This document shows positions 34,545 through 44,395 of a stretch of 64,000 nt of DNA, piece after piece. The DNA lies in contig JAMXBB010000007.1 of the NCBI GenBank assembly GCA_024138015.1, forward strand, positions 70,122,798 through 70,186,797. Direction: 5' to 3'. The position numbers were made by a program, and so were the translations under genes. The notes under the pieces are model-generated. The model worked only from the letters and a program-made list of their open reading frames with translations, was not told the DNA's origin and did not search any database. Within the stretch, counting starts at the first letter, position 1. The number at the start of each line of letters is the position of its first letter. Source of the stretch: Lumnitzera littorea. Taxonomy: Eukaryota; Streptophyta; Magnoliopsida; Myrtales; Combretaceae.

Positions 34545-35285
34545 TTAATTGTTCATCGCTATTCCTTCAATCAGGTTTTGTGCTTGCTCAGGTGTCTTTG
34601 TGTTTAAAGTACCTCCTGCGGATGCATCAATCATCTGTCTCGTAGATAAATTGAGACCATTATAAAAGGTCTGAATCTGCATCCATAATGGGAGGTCATG
34701 ATGTGGGCACCTCTTGAGCAAGTCCTTAAATCGCTCCCAAGTGTCATATAACGTCTCTGCTTCCAATTGAGCAAAACAAGAAATATCATTCCGAAGTTTA
34801 GCGATCTTTGCAGGTAGGAAATACTTCTCCAAAAATTTCTCTACCAATTCATTCTAAGTTGTGATTGAATTTCTTGGTAGGGAGTTCAACCACTGTTTTG
34901 CTCAACCCCTCAAGGAGAAAGGAAATAGCCGTAGTTGGATGGCATCATTCGTGGCTCCGTTGATTTTAAATGTATCACAAATCTCTAGAAAACTAGAGAT
35001 ATGGACATTAGGATCTTCATCTTGGAGACCGTCAAACTAAACATATTGTTACACCATTTGTATAATGTTAGGTGCAATTTGGAAGTTATTAGCCACGACG
35101 GTTGGCCTTGCGATGCTAGAGTCAGCTCCAATAAGTGTAGGCCTTGAATAGTCGAACATGGTCCGATTTGCTTCATTCCCATTGTTAGCCATGTGTGGTG
35201 GATCTTCTTGCTCAATGAATTGAGTGTTGGCCTCTTCACCTTCTTCCTTAATTTCAACGATTGACTTGTCGTCTATGGTCGCCAC
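34545..35285 (-). pseudogene. Gag of Athila element
   Basis: Starts at the ATG at 35285 (MATIDDKSIVEIKEEGEEAN) and continues as broken pieces. Minus-strand translation past the first piece reads DEDPNVHISSFLEICDTFKI, NDAIQLRLFPFSLRG and WLNSLPRNSITT, then an open 100-codon piece 34847-34545 with FLEKYFLPAKIAKLRNDISC, YDTWERFKDLLKRCPHHDLP and QTFYNGLNLSTRQMIDASAG, the core of Athila gag (capsid). Gag assembles the particle around element RNA. The region 34540-34164 continues the linker, with stops, to protease. I see no clear zinc knuckle. Confidence 0.9.
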
Positions 35286-35515
35286 AATTTATCTAAGTCG
35301 CGATCTTAAATTTTAAAGGGCAGTTCTCTTAATTTCATGATCAAGTTCTACCAAATCTTCCGAGTTGCTTCGGGTCATGCACTACAAGGGCAAGAAATAT
35401 AAAATCAATTGTAGCTCTAGGTGATAAAAGTAAACAATGAAAACAAAGAAAACAAAAGAAAATAAAGAAAAAATGGTCAAAGTAATAAAGCAACTAGTGT
35501 TCTTAGTATCGAAAA

Positions 35516-35533
35516 TCCCAGGCAACGGCGCCA
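35516..35533 (-). other. Primer-binding site, tRNA-Asp type
   Basis: Minus strand TGGCGCCGTTGCCTGGGA, complementary to the 3' end of plant tRNA-Asp(GUC) at 17 of 18 positions as I know that tRNA. It lies 6 bp from the 5' LTR edge at 35540. Confidence 0.88.
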
Positions 35534-35539
35534 AAAACT

Positions 35540-36796
35540 TGATATCAGGTAAGTACACCTATCAATTTTAATATAGCGGATGTGAGTCTGAGTCGATCCC
35601 TCAGAGATTTCGAATACTAATATTAACCTTAGCTCTATTATCTAACCGGAAAATTGTGATAAGTTGAATAAATTAAAAATATTGAAATTAACAAACTAAA
35701 CTAATTATGAGACTTGATTAAGCAATTTAGAAAGCAATAAAACTAAGAATGACTTTAAGTATGCAATAACGTATTTAAGAATTATTTTCCCTAGTGTTTA
35801 ACATGTGACCGCTTAAAATATATTCAATTCAATTTCTATTATTCTTGACCGGAGGGATTCACAATTAAAGCTAATACCTTTTTCAGGCATATTAACCCTA
35901 ATCCTAAATTATTTACCGGAATCTTCACTTAGTAATATAACTTAGAATTGCATTAATGTATAATGAATTCCCACACAAATAATTAACATTCCGGAAGAAA
36001 CACGAATCTTATCTCTAAGTATACATGTAATTCTCTCCAATTATGCTTAGATCTAATTACACATGCAATTTCTCAATCATCATGCATAATATCATAAATT
36101 GATACTCTAGAAATATCAATCAACAATTAAACAACATAATTGAATCAAGAAAAGATAGAAACTTTATTGAAAATTATAAATCAACCCAAGAGTCACATGA
36201 AACCCTAAGTTCCATAATCCTAAATATACGAATTCTAAGCTATCATAATGAATCTAAAAACGAGTTCCATCAAAAACATAAAATAAAACATGAAAAACCC
36301 CTTTGATTGATGAAAAGTCTCTCCAATCTTGAAGTTGGTGTTGCTTTCGCCTTATTCTTCTCCTTCTCCTCAAGTCCCTTCTCTTCTCTCGTGTCTTTTC
36401 CATTTTCTCTAATGTCTCCCCTTTTTTTTAAACCCTCATATGTCCTTTTATATATATATTATAAGGATTCTGTTTTCGTCACCAAACACGGCCTGGGACA
36501 TGGCCGTGTCCTCAAGTTTTGTAACTTTCTTACCCTAGCAAATTTTTTTGGATGGATACAGCCTAGGGACATGGCCATGTCCCAGACAGTGTAACTTCAA
36601 AACTTCATAACTTCTTCATTTGAACTCCGAATTGAGTGAAACTTGATTCCTTTTCTTCGTTTTCAATCCTAGAACGCGTTAAAACCTTAAAATCAAAATT
36701 TTACTCAATTAAGTATCAATTTCTTTAAAAAAACAAAAATGTAAGGGAAATACTATAAAATCACTATATGAAATATGTTCAAAATCAGAGTTAGCA
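35540..36796 (-). repeat. 5' LTR of Athila element
   Basis: 1,257 bp, TGATATCA...GTTAGCA, nearly identical to 25329-26589. Most differences are transitions. It contains the palindromic GGACATGGCCGTGTCC near 36495 and GGACATGGCCATGTCC near 36568. Confidence 0.95.
36442..36453 (-). promoter_or_regulatory. Putative TATA box in Athila 5' LTR
   Basis: Minus strand ATATATAAAAGG, same place as in the other LTR. It would start transcription toward gag. The adjacent TA run is slightly longer here. Confidence 0.45.
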
Positions 36797-36801
36797 CCCT
36801 T
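36797..36801. repeat. Target site duplication of Athila element, right copy
   Basis: CCCTT, perfect copy of 25324-25328. Confidence 0.92.
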
Positions 36802-37530
36802 CTTCTCTACACCAGATCTTATAGTATTTATCTAACTACAAACAAGCTTGCTTTGCACAAATACATATAGACAAGACACCTTCTAGTCCCTTAAAATACA
36901 AGACACCATCAATACAAGTGAAGTTTTTCAAAGTTATCATAGAAGCTCCATTTAGATGCACTTACTATGCTTTGATGGGACTACACCAGTCATCTTGTAC
37001 TTCTTTATCCTCATCCATTAATTGTAGAGTTGTGCATAGGATGGATTTCTTAATAACTTAGATGTTCAAATTATTTTGTGCAGTTTGAATGGGAACTTTG
37101 GAGGCTAATGTTGCTAAGGCATCTGCATAGCGATTGGTAGATCGTTTGGCATGCTCATACCTCACTGATTTGAACTAACTAACCAAAGACTGCACCACAA
37201 CCCTATAAGGAGCTAATGCTGGTCCTTTGAGAGCAAATTCACCATTTCCTTACTTGATGATTAGGTTCAAGTCACCGTGAATGCACAAGTTAGATGCTTT
37301 GACATTCTAAGCAAAAATAAGACCAAGTAAGAGAGCTTCATATTCAACCTCATTATTGATACATGAGAAGGTTAGCTTAAAAGCTAAAGGTATCTATTGG
37401 CCTCTAGAGATGTTAAGATCACCCCAACTCCTTGTCTAGTGCTACTAAAGAAGCCATCAAATTGCACTTGCCACTCTCTATCTAGTTCTGCTCTCATAGA
37501 GTCTTAATAGAACTCTACAGGGATCATATC
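36802..37530 (-). pseudogene. Second RNase H and integrase start of Tat pol
   Basis: This is the part of Tat pol just upstream of the Athila insertion. Minus-strand frames recall the additional RNase H of Tat elements: FDGFFSSTRQGVGVIL near 37430 (first acid region), a NNEVEYEA-type region near 37350, a LCIHGDLNLI-type region near 37280 and an RYADALATL-type region near 37115, all broken. Beyond it, VRKILLRSGVEKKG-like coding up to 36802 joins the integrase piece at 25323 once the Athila element is removed. A dual RNase H is a known trait of the Tat lineage. Motif calls are by eye and the frame is interrupted many times. Confidence 0.6.
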
Positions 37531-37539
37531 TACAATAAA

Positions 37540-37860
37540 CCTTGTGTCACAGGAAACTGAGCCAAAAGGTCTACTAGAGCCTAAAACTTAATAGCCTTAT
37601 GTGGCACAACCGTGATGTCAAATTCTAATAGGAGGAGCAACCATTTTGTACTCCTTCCTGAAAGAGCTGGTCGTGATAATAAGTATTTTAGTAGTTCTGA
37701 ATGAGTGATAAGTTTAACCCTATGAGCCAAAAAATAGTGGTACAACTTTTGCATGGCAAATGCCAAAGTGAGGCACTACTTTTCTCAAGTTGAGTATTTC
37801 ACCTCGCTTCCTTAGAGTGACTTGCTCAGGTAGTAGATCGGTCGTTCACCATCATCTAAT
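37540..37860 (-). pseudogene. RNase H of Tat pol
   Basis: Open piece 37766-37581 reads MAFAMQKLYHYFLAHRVKLI, then LLKYLLSRPALSGRSTKWLL and LLEFDITVVPHKAIK. This matches the gypsy RNase H C-terminal half (A..LRHYLL.H.V.L......LKYLLSRPALSGR..KW...L.EFDI). In the usual position after HYFLAHRVKLITHSE, the D expected in the family's TDH-like site is absent (THSE). The domain removes RNA during reverse transcription. Stops on both sides show it is inactive. Confidence 0.85.
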
Positions 37861-37867
37861 TCTTGAA

Positions 37868-38960
37868 CTAACAAAGTTTAAACTTATCAGTAGTTATCAA
37901 ATAAAGAATCATTGACAACCTTTTAACTGGCATTATCATTGTTGTTGGCGAAGTGAGTATCTCCTCAATCTTTTGTATGGCTTCTTTATGAGGTTGTCCC
38001 CATTCAAATGGGATTCTCTTTTTCATAAGCTGTTGTAATAGATGAGAAATTTCTACCAATACAGGGATGAATCGCCTAATATAAGAGACTTCCCTCATGA
38101 AGGTCTTTAATTCCCTTGGACTAATAAGTGAGGGCATAGAGCGTATAGCCTATACCTTTGCTGGATCTACATCAATTCCTTTTCTATGAACAATGAATCT
38201 AAAGAATTTACCAAAAGCTACCCCAAAGACACACTTCAAGGGATTCATACACAATTTATATAAATGACATCTTTTAAAGACCTTCCGTAGATGAGTCAAA
38301 TGATCAAGTGTCTGTCTTAACTTAACAACTATGTCATCAACATAATCTTCCATGAAATCATGCATCATGTCATGAAATATGGCAATCATTGCCCTTTGGT
38401 AGATAGCTTCTACATTCTTAAGTCCAAATGGCATGACTGTATAGTGGAAGTTTCCTACTGGTGTTCTGAAAGCAATGGATTCAACATCCCCAACAACCAT
38501 CTTTACTTGGTTATAGCCACTATAGCCATCTATGAATGAGAATAATTCATGCCCAGCTATAGCGTCCACTAATGTGTCAATATTTAGAAATAGGAAATCA
38601 TCCTTTGGGCAAGCCTTATTAAGATCATGGAAGTCCACACAAATGCATATTTGTCCATTCTTCTTTTTAACTGGCACGATATTGGCCAGCCAGGTGGGGT
38701 GTTCAATTGGCTTAATGAAGCTAGCTCAAAGTAACTTTTCAATCTCTTCTTTTATTTACACTTTAACTTTAGGACGAAAGATTCATTGTCCTTGCTTTAC
38801 TGGCTTAACCCCAAGCATGATGTTCAATCTATGCACCACTAAATTGGGGTCCAATCCTAGCATTTCATCATATGTCCAAGCAAATGCATCCTTGTATTCC
38901 TTCAACAACTCTATTAAGTGGACCTTAATTTCCTACAATAGATTCTTGCTAATGAAGATA
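37868..38960 (-). pseudogene. Reverse transcriptase of Tat pol
   Basis: Minus-strand pieces in order: FAWTYDEMLGLDPNLVVHRL near 38890, IEHPTWLANIVPVKKKNGQ near 38690, then the open 175-codon piece 38677-38150. That piece has ICVDFHDLNKACPKDDFL (palm), HELFSFIDGYSGYNQVKM, FRTPVGNFHYTVMPFGLKN and the catalytic box MEDYVDDIVVK, with YVDD intact. The connection piece 38137-37868 (TFMREVSYIRRFIPVLVEIS, PFEWGQPHKEAIQKIEEIL) leads to RNase H. The CPKDDF and TVMPFGLKN motifs are typical of Tat/Ogre RT. The plus-strand 169-codon frame over 38532-39041 is a shadow of this. Confidence 0.92.
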
Positions 38961-39577
38961 GGGTGTGAAAACTCCCCTAGTCCTATGAGGTCTAATTCCT
39001 CAATCTCTTCAACTTGGTGTTTCATTTGGTCTTGCATTTGAAGAGAGGCAAGCCGGGTTTCTTACACCGGTATAGGATCTAAGGAAGATAAAAAAACCTC
39101 CTCGAATCCCAAAGACTGTCATAAGCAATACACCCTTCGTCCATCTTCCTTAACAAAACTTTTTATGGCTTCATCTTTTCTTTGCTTCTTCTTACCCCTA
39201 TGGGAGCTCCACATTCTCCTCTTCTTCTTTTTTTTATCTTGGGACTCCTCCCATGAGGGCAATGGTGTGCTAAAGGGTTTAGCAATGGCAGTCTCTCCAT
39301 CTTTAACATACTCATTAAAGAACCCAACATTAGCTAAATAAGATTCGTTATGTTCAAATGAGTTCTTCGTAGCTGGAATGAAGACATCTTTACCCTTCTA
39401 ATGGCCCTTGATGCACTGTTGCCATGTTGAGGGTATGAGGTCGTAATTGTGCAACCACTTCCTCCCAACTAGAAGATGGTAGGATACAGTCGTGTTGATC
39501 ACATGGAATCGCATAGATCCTTGTACGAGTCCAACTTTAAAGTCTACGTTAACATACCTTATTGTGCCCGTAGTTGT

Positions 39578-39814
39578 TTAAGTAAAGCTATTTACTACAC
39601 TAGATTGCTTTACCAGGCATCGGTTGTCTATCCTTGCAACTTTGAATGCAAACATTGGCATAATGTTTCTAGAGGAGCCATTGTCTATGAATGTCCTCTT
39701 AATAAGATACCCGTTGAGCGTACTCTCCACATAAAGAGGACGGTTATGATTAGGGTTTTTTGTGTACATATCTACATCAGTAAAGAGTATCGCATTCTCA
39801 TGTGCATGAGCCAT
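39578..39814 (-). pseudogene. Protease of Tat gag-pol
   Basis: A 78-codon piece with RPLYVESTLNGYLIKRTFID followed by NGSSRNIMPM. In Tat proteases the active site sits in a V.G..IKR.L.D.GSS.NI.P context, here FIDNGSSRNIMP, so the D of the site is present. It would process the Gag-Pol polyprotein. Flanking sequence on both sides is frameshifted. The plus-strand 146-codon frame over 39476-39916 is a shadow. Confidence 0.8.
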
Positions 39815-40087
39815 CCTTCATACTGGTTGCGCTACATCGCACTCCCTATATTATCTCTTAAAAATCTAGGTAAGTGTAGTCGTTGTTGTAAGCTATGCGT
39901 CTTCATTGAATCCTAGTAAATCGAAGAATCTCCTGAAGTTAAAGGTCTTCATTAACGTAGTAGCCATTGATGGGTGTACGCCTTGGTTAGTTTCTATTAC
40001 TGCTTCCTTCTCTTCATGTACCGCAGCCTATGGCACATCTCCTTCATCTTATCTCGGATCATGACTAACAGCATTCGTAACGTCACG

Positions 40088-41631
40088 TTAAGTGTTGTGT
40101 ACTAAGAGTAGAGTACTGCATACGTCATTATTTTCTATAACAAGTTCCCCATTACGGATCCTATCATTAAATATCTTCTTTAATATCCAACACTCTTTAG
40201 TTGGATGACTTATAGTCCTATGATATCTATAGAACTTAAGGTCACTCTTCTCGTTTGCAATCGGCAAACACTCCACCATTAAGAGCTTTATGTTCCATCC
40301 CATAACCATTGGTTAAGTATAGCATATACCTTACTCATTGAGCACATGAATGATATAGCTAATGCAGAGCCTCGTAAACTATCATTCCTTGGCTTCTTGT
40401 TGTCTTTAAGACTTTCTCCTTGAGCTGAGCTAACAGATGTTGCTCATTTACCGAATCTTCCACCTTCTATCCGTTGTCACACAATGGAATTGTTAGTTCT
40501 TCTCACAGTATCACTAAGTGTGGAGAAAGAACATAAATTAAGGTTTTCCAGGTAGATGGCATATTCAGTGAACATCCCCTAAATGTAAATCTTCACTAAT
40601 TCTCCTTCATCACACACATCTTGGATGTCTAGGGTGCACTCTCTAGAGCACTCTATGTAATTCATCAAATCTTCTTTTGGGTTTTGTCGCATTCTTCGCA
40701 TATCTGTAATCGTGACCTATTCCTAAGTAGAAAAGAATTTCTCAAGGAAGAGATTGCACATAGTTCCCATGAATCAATCAATCTTAAGGGGAGGTTGACA
40801 TACTAGGTGCATGCCTTCTCCATCAATGATTTAGAGAATTCTCTAAGTTTTAGGTCATCATCAAGCCTAAAAGGCTCTAAGGTTTCAATAAATTTCAGGA
40901 GATGTTCCTCCGTACTTCCTTTTTTACCATTGAACAGCATGAATATAGGACCTACATAGTCCTTAGGAAATGGCTTTACTGTGATGTATTGGTGATATGA
41001 GAGTTTTAACTCCGGTACTCCTATAGATGACCTAGCTTGTATTTTTCTCATATAAACATCCAAGTCTTCCTTTGTCATAAAGGAAGTCTTTAAAATAGAA
41101 GCTATGGATGCAAGTAGTAGGGCAGGGGCAAGATTGGGATGAGAAGTAGATCCTCTCAAGATTGGGATGGTAGGATTAGATAAAGGAGCAAGTACCTGTG
41201 AAGATAAAGAGCCACCTAAATGGACTCTTACATTCTTTGGTGTTAGAGTTGATTGTCATGCAAGTTCTGGCAAGAGAGTTTCATCACCTCCTCCTTGATA
41301 GAGACCCTCCTCGATTAATTAGTTAAGCTAAGGTAGTAACGCCTGGCTATGCAGCAACCATAAGATTTAGTAAAGCGATACCTTGTTGCATAGTAATAGT
41401 AGTAGCCATCCTAATAAGGATGGGCTAGAAAATAGCCATGAATTGATTTAAAGCCCTTATAGTTTCTTGCATTGTCTATATGGGATCTAAAGGAGCCTTA
41501 GGCACCGAATGATCTTAGCTAGTATTCTCAAGCGATGGGGATAGATTCTGCTTAGTAAGCTCAACATTAATGTCAAGCTCTTGGGAAGTGGTATCATGCA
41601 TACCGGTTTTTCTCTTCCTGAGAGGTGCCAT
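40088..41631 (-). pseudogene. Gag of Tat element
   Basis: The ATG at 41631 opens MAPLRKRKTGMHDTTSQELD, followed by broken N-terminal sequence. Open piece 41159-40803 has PFPKDYVGPIFMLFNGKKGS, then TEEHLLKFIETLEPFRLDDD and LKLREFSKSLMEKA, the capsid core of Tat gag (P..F..F.GK.G..EEHL..F...LG). Open piece 40309-40088 has KFYRYHRTISHPTKECWILK and KIFNDRIRNGEL; the family zinc knuckle is C..H....H.T..C, and the first Cys appears changed (FYRYH). Gag packages the element RNA. Several stops and frameshifts separate the pieces. Confidence 0.88.
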
Positions 41632-41650
41632 GTCTTTACAATCACTCTTT

Positions 41651-41667
41651 CCTTAATAGAATCACCA
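41651..41667 (-). other. Decayed primer-binding site, tRNA-Arg type
   Basis: Minus strand TGGTGATTCTATTAAGG. Compared with the tRNA-Arg primer site used by Ogre elements (TGGCGACTCCACTGGGG) it differs at 6 of 17 positions. All six are C-to-T or G-to-A. It lies 9 bp from the LTR edge at 41677. Confidence 0.65.
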
Positions 41668-41676
41668 AAATATAAA

Positions 41677-42346
41677 TGTAAAGGTTCGATTAGAGTGGTT
41701 ACGTACGAGCTACGTGAAGCTACGTGAATAGTACGCTATACGTAGCTTCAAAAAAGTGAAGCAAGACTGTCACCTGAAGGCATAATTAGGTGAAAATAAG
41801 GTAAGGAAGAGGAACGAACAATCTTAGTGTCTTAAATACACAAGTGACGGACAAGGTAACCTTAGGGGACCTTAAGCATTCATCTTGTAGCTTGAGTGAA
41901 TGAGATCAATTCTTTACTTAAATACTATTTGATCTTAGAGAGCAGAGTTTTCATAGAACATCATTTCTCCAATCTTTTTAAAAGTTTTAAATGATGAAGA
42001 AATGCTGGGTATTTATAGACTATTAGGCATGATGTCATCCGTCGGATCATCTAGGTGATTGACGAATAAGATGGAGCTTACTCAATTCATGGTTATCCAG
42101 AATGAGCTAACTAATGGGCCCAAAGCTAGTAGCCTTCCTTATAAGTGCATAAGCCTACCTGAGAAAGGTTAGAGGTGGGCGAATTGGTCTAACGATCCCT
42201 ATTCTAAGTCCACTAAGCTAAATCTCCTTGAATCATCCTAATATGGACTAGTCTACTTAGGCCATGTCACCTAGCCCAAGGAGTCAAGCCTAAATAAATA
42301 ATAAGCTTATCTCGATAATTAATATAATAATTTTTAGTCCTCTACA
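41677..42346 (-). repeat. 5' LTR of Tat element
   Basis: 670 bp, TGTAAAGGTTCG...CCTCTACA on the plus strand, homologous to 14360-15009 throughout. On the minus strand it begins TGTAGAGGACTAAAAATTAT. Its gag-proximal end contains three short GCTACGTGAA-like repeats near 41709-41730. Confidence 0.88.
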
Positions 42347-42351
42347 ACATT
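42347..42351. repeat. Target site duplication of Tat element, right copy
   Basis: ACATT, perfect copy of 14355-14359. Confidence 0.85.
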
Positions 42352-42380
42352 AAAGATTTTTTTGTACTTCTGCTTATATG
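42352..42380. mobile_element. Foldback MITE-like element, right end
   Basis: After the Tat element the sequence AAAGATTTTTTTGTACTTCT continues the right arm. Its reverse complement matches the left arm outward of 14080 (poly-A followed by GTACTTTTTGCTATAT-type sequence, reverse strand). So the 28-kb Tat insertion separates the two ends of this small element. A (TG)n tract follows. Confidence 0.75.
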
Positions 42381-42403
42381 TGTATGTGTGTGTGTGTATA
42401 CTA

Positions 42404-42806
42404 AGCTTACCCTTCAAACACGCAGTCTACAATGGATTTCGATGTTTAATATGGAAAAAGCCCATTAAATCGAAAGATTAACCTTATAGTAGGGAGTTTG
42501 AAGTATCCTAAGAACAAATCTAGTAAGAGACAAGATGAAACTTATGGCTCATGGAATTAGAGCACGTGACTAAACCCTTATTATAGAATCCCTTATCTCC
42601 TATTTCACATCTTGGAACACATACATAGAGTTGTTTTAAAGAGAATCGCACTTTTACAATAATACATACATACATACATATATATATATATATTGATATG
42701 AAAAGCTTACCCTTCAAATATACAATCCAGATGGATTTGCAAACTTTAATATGAAAAAAAGCCAATTAAACCTAAGGTTGAACTAGATTAAGGAATTTGA
42801 AGTATC
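42404..42806. repeat. Direct duplication, ~104 bp, 300 bp apart
   Basis: 42404-42507 and 42704-42806 share AGCTTACCCTTCAAA at the start and TTTGAAGTATC at the end, about 80 percent identical by eye. Each copy is preceded by an AT/GT microsatellite (42380-42400 and 42661-42694). The 81-codon frame between them is AT-repeat derived. Confidence 0.75.
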
Positions 42807-44390
42807 AATTATAAACTATAGCAAATAGTAGGAGTAGTATGGCTTCAACTAAACAAAGGAGTAATAAAAATCTAATTGTAGACTAGATGAATAGATTTTC
42901 AATTTTAAAAAAATTTACGAAAAGAATTTTGAATCATGAATATAACCTAATAGTAGAAAATCCCTTAAATAATACAATAGGACTTACAATGAGGACCTAG
43001 ATAAAAAAGGTAAGACCAAAGAAAGATTAATAAAATGATTTTAAGGACCTACTCCATACTTTCACAACAGCTCGTGGACTCTTCAAAACATATGAACCAC
43101 CCAAACTTTTTTAATGATACATGGACTTAGGGGACTACATAGACCCATGCATCTAAAATGATCCATGGTCTCTTAGTGATTTGATGGATCTATCATTCAA
43201 AATGACTTAAGGACTCTTAAGATTAGATTTACATTTTTGAAATACCTTTGCATATAAACCAACTCCAGGGGTTCGATTCTATGTGTGTGCTTTATAAACA
43301 AATCTTTTAACAAATGATGAAATTGATTATGCTAATTGAAACAGATTGTTGCATTAAAGTTAATTAAGTTGTGTATAGTTTCAGACATGTATGTGCTTAT
43401 ATGCAATGCAGGTATACTGCTAGGTTTATGTTTACCCTATCTAAAAAACTTTATTTTCAAGTAATTACATATAAAGAAATGGAGAGTGTAGGATCAAACC
43501 TTATATGCCCTATATAGACACATGATGTACTATCATGCCCTTAGATTCAAGGCATAACAACATCACTTCACTTGAAAGGTGTATTTTTTATTCGAATGAA
43601 GTATGATGTTATACGTACCACAAATGGAACTTTCTTCAAATGAAAGATATGAAATTTGAATGAAGTCTTCACAAAGACTTCAAATGTTTTCCAACAAATG
43701 AAAGATAGTATAAATGAAGTGCATGATATTCATTCAATCATTTAAATGAAGTATCATTGAGAGAATAACGTGCCTAAATGTAAGTCTCGTACTTATGTAA
43801 CTAAGTTTTAAGCGGATGATTTAAGGTGTTCATGAAAGTAATTCAATTATACTAAAAATTTATGAGTGGGATGGTAACATTGGTCAAGGAGACTCCGTAA
43901 ACTTAAATCTTGAAAATATAATAAAATATTAAAAATGTAACTAAAATAGTAAATTTTTGCTATATTATTATATACATATTGGGAATGTACAAATTAGACA
44001 TCATTAGTTAACAAAATTTTGGAGATAAATTCTATGAGTAATAAAATCATTAAAGGACATAAAAATAATATGTAAAAGATGTGCATATACATTGAATATA
44101 ATTATCATATAGATATATACACCTGTAATTATTAAAAATATTTGAATCTATGCAAAATTCACTAAATTAATAAAAGAAAATAAGGAAAAATTATTAAAAA
44201 ATTACATGGCAAGCTGAAAAATCTTACAGGATGCATGGCAATCCAAGATGCAAGCTGAAGTTGGTTAGGGAATCACGCATCGTATAGCTTGTAAACACAT
44301 GTTTAATAATGAAGAAAAATCAAAACATCGTCAAACCTTACTATAAAAATACAAATTGCTTTCCTTTTAAAAGTTTTGGTCATTTAAAAG
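42807..44390. other. Unassigned AT-rich DNA
   Basis: No recognisable protein. AAATGAAGT/AAATGAAAG-type words recur at 43600-43750. Otherwise featureless, with short AT microsatellites near 43965 and 44105. Confidence 0.35.
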
Positions 44391-44395
44391 TCTGG

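Larger units (their letters stand above)
25329..36796 (-). mobile_element. Full-length Athila-type Ty3/gypsy element
   Basis: An 11,468-bp element read on the minus strand: 5' LTR 36796-35540, tRNA-Asp-type primer site, gag, protease, RT, RNase H, integrase, a tandem-repeat spacer, an extra 3' ORF, a 3' non-coding region, polypurine tract and 3' LTR 26589-25329. The DLGAS protease, the extra ORF after pol and the AAGTGTGGGGAAATT 3' end point to the Athila lineage. LTRs differ at roughly 40 positions by eye (about 3 percent), so it is much younger than the Tat element it entered. Stops in every gene make it non-autonomous now. Confidence 0.92.
14360..42346 (-). mobile_element. Tat/Ogre-like Ty3/gypsy element with nested insertions
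   Basis: An outer LTR retrotransposon read on the minus strand. 5' LTR 42346-41677, primer site, gag, protease, RT, RNase H, second RNase H, integrase (split at 25323/36802), antisense plant-mobile-domain frame on the plus strand, long 3' region with a polypurine tract, 3' LTR 15009-14360. Without the Athila element and its extra target copy it is about 16.5 kb, and about 14 kb without the solo LTR as well. The tRNA-Arg-type primer site, large size, dual RNase H and extra antisense frame all fit the Tat lineage. The two LTRs are clearly diverged (roughly 75-80 percent identity by eye), so this is an old insertion. All genes are broken. Confidence 0.85.

Noticed and set aside
38532..39041. 169-codon plus-strand frame
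   Set aside because: It is the opposite strand of the well-supported Tat reverse transcriptase.
39476..39916. 146-codon plus-strand frame
   Set aside because: Covers the minus-strand Tat protease region; no domain of its own.
41721..42346. Shorter Tat 5' LTR starting at 41721
   Set aside because: Similarity with the other LTR continues outward to TGTA at 41677/14360, and only those edges give perfect ACATT target copies.
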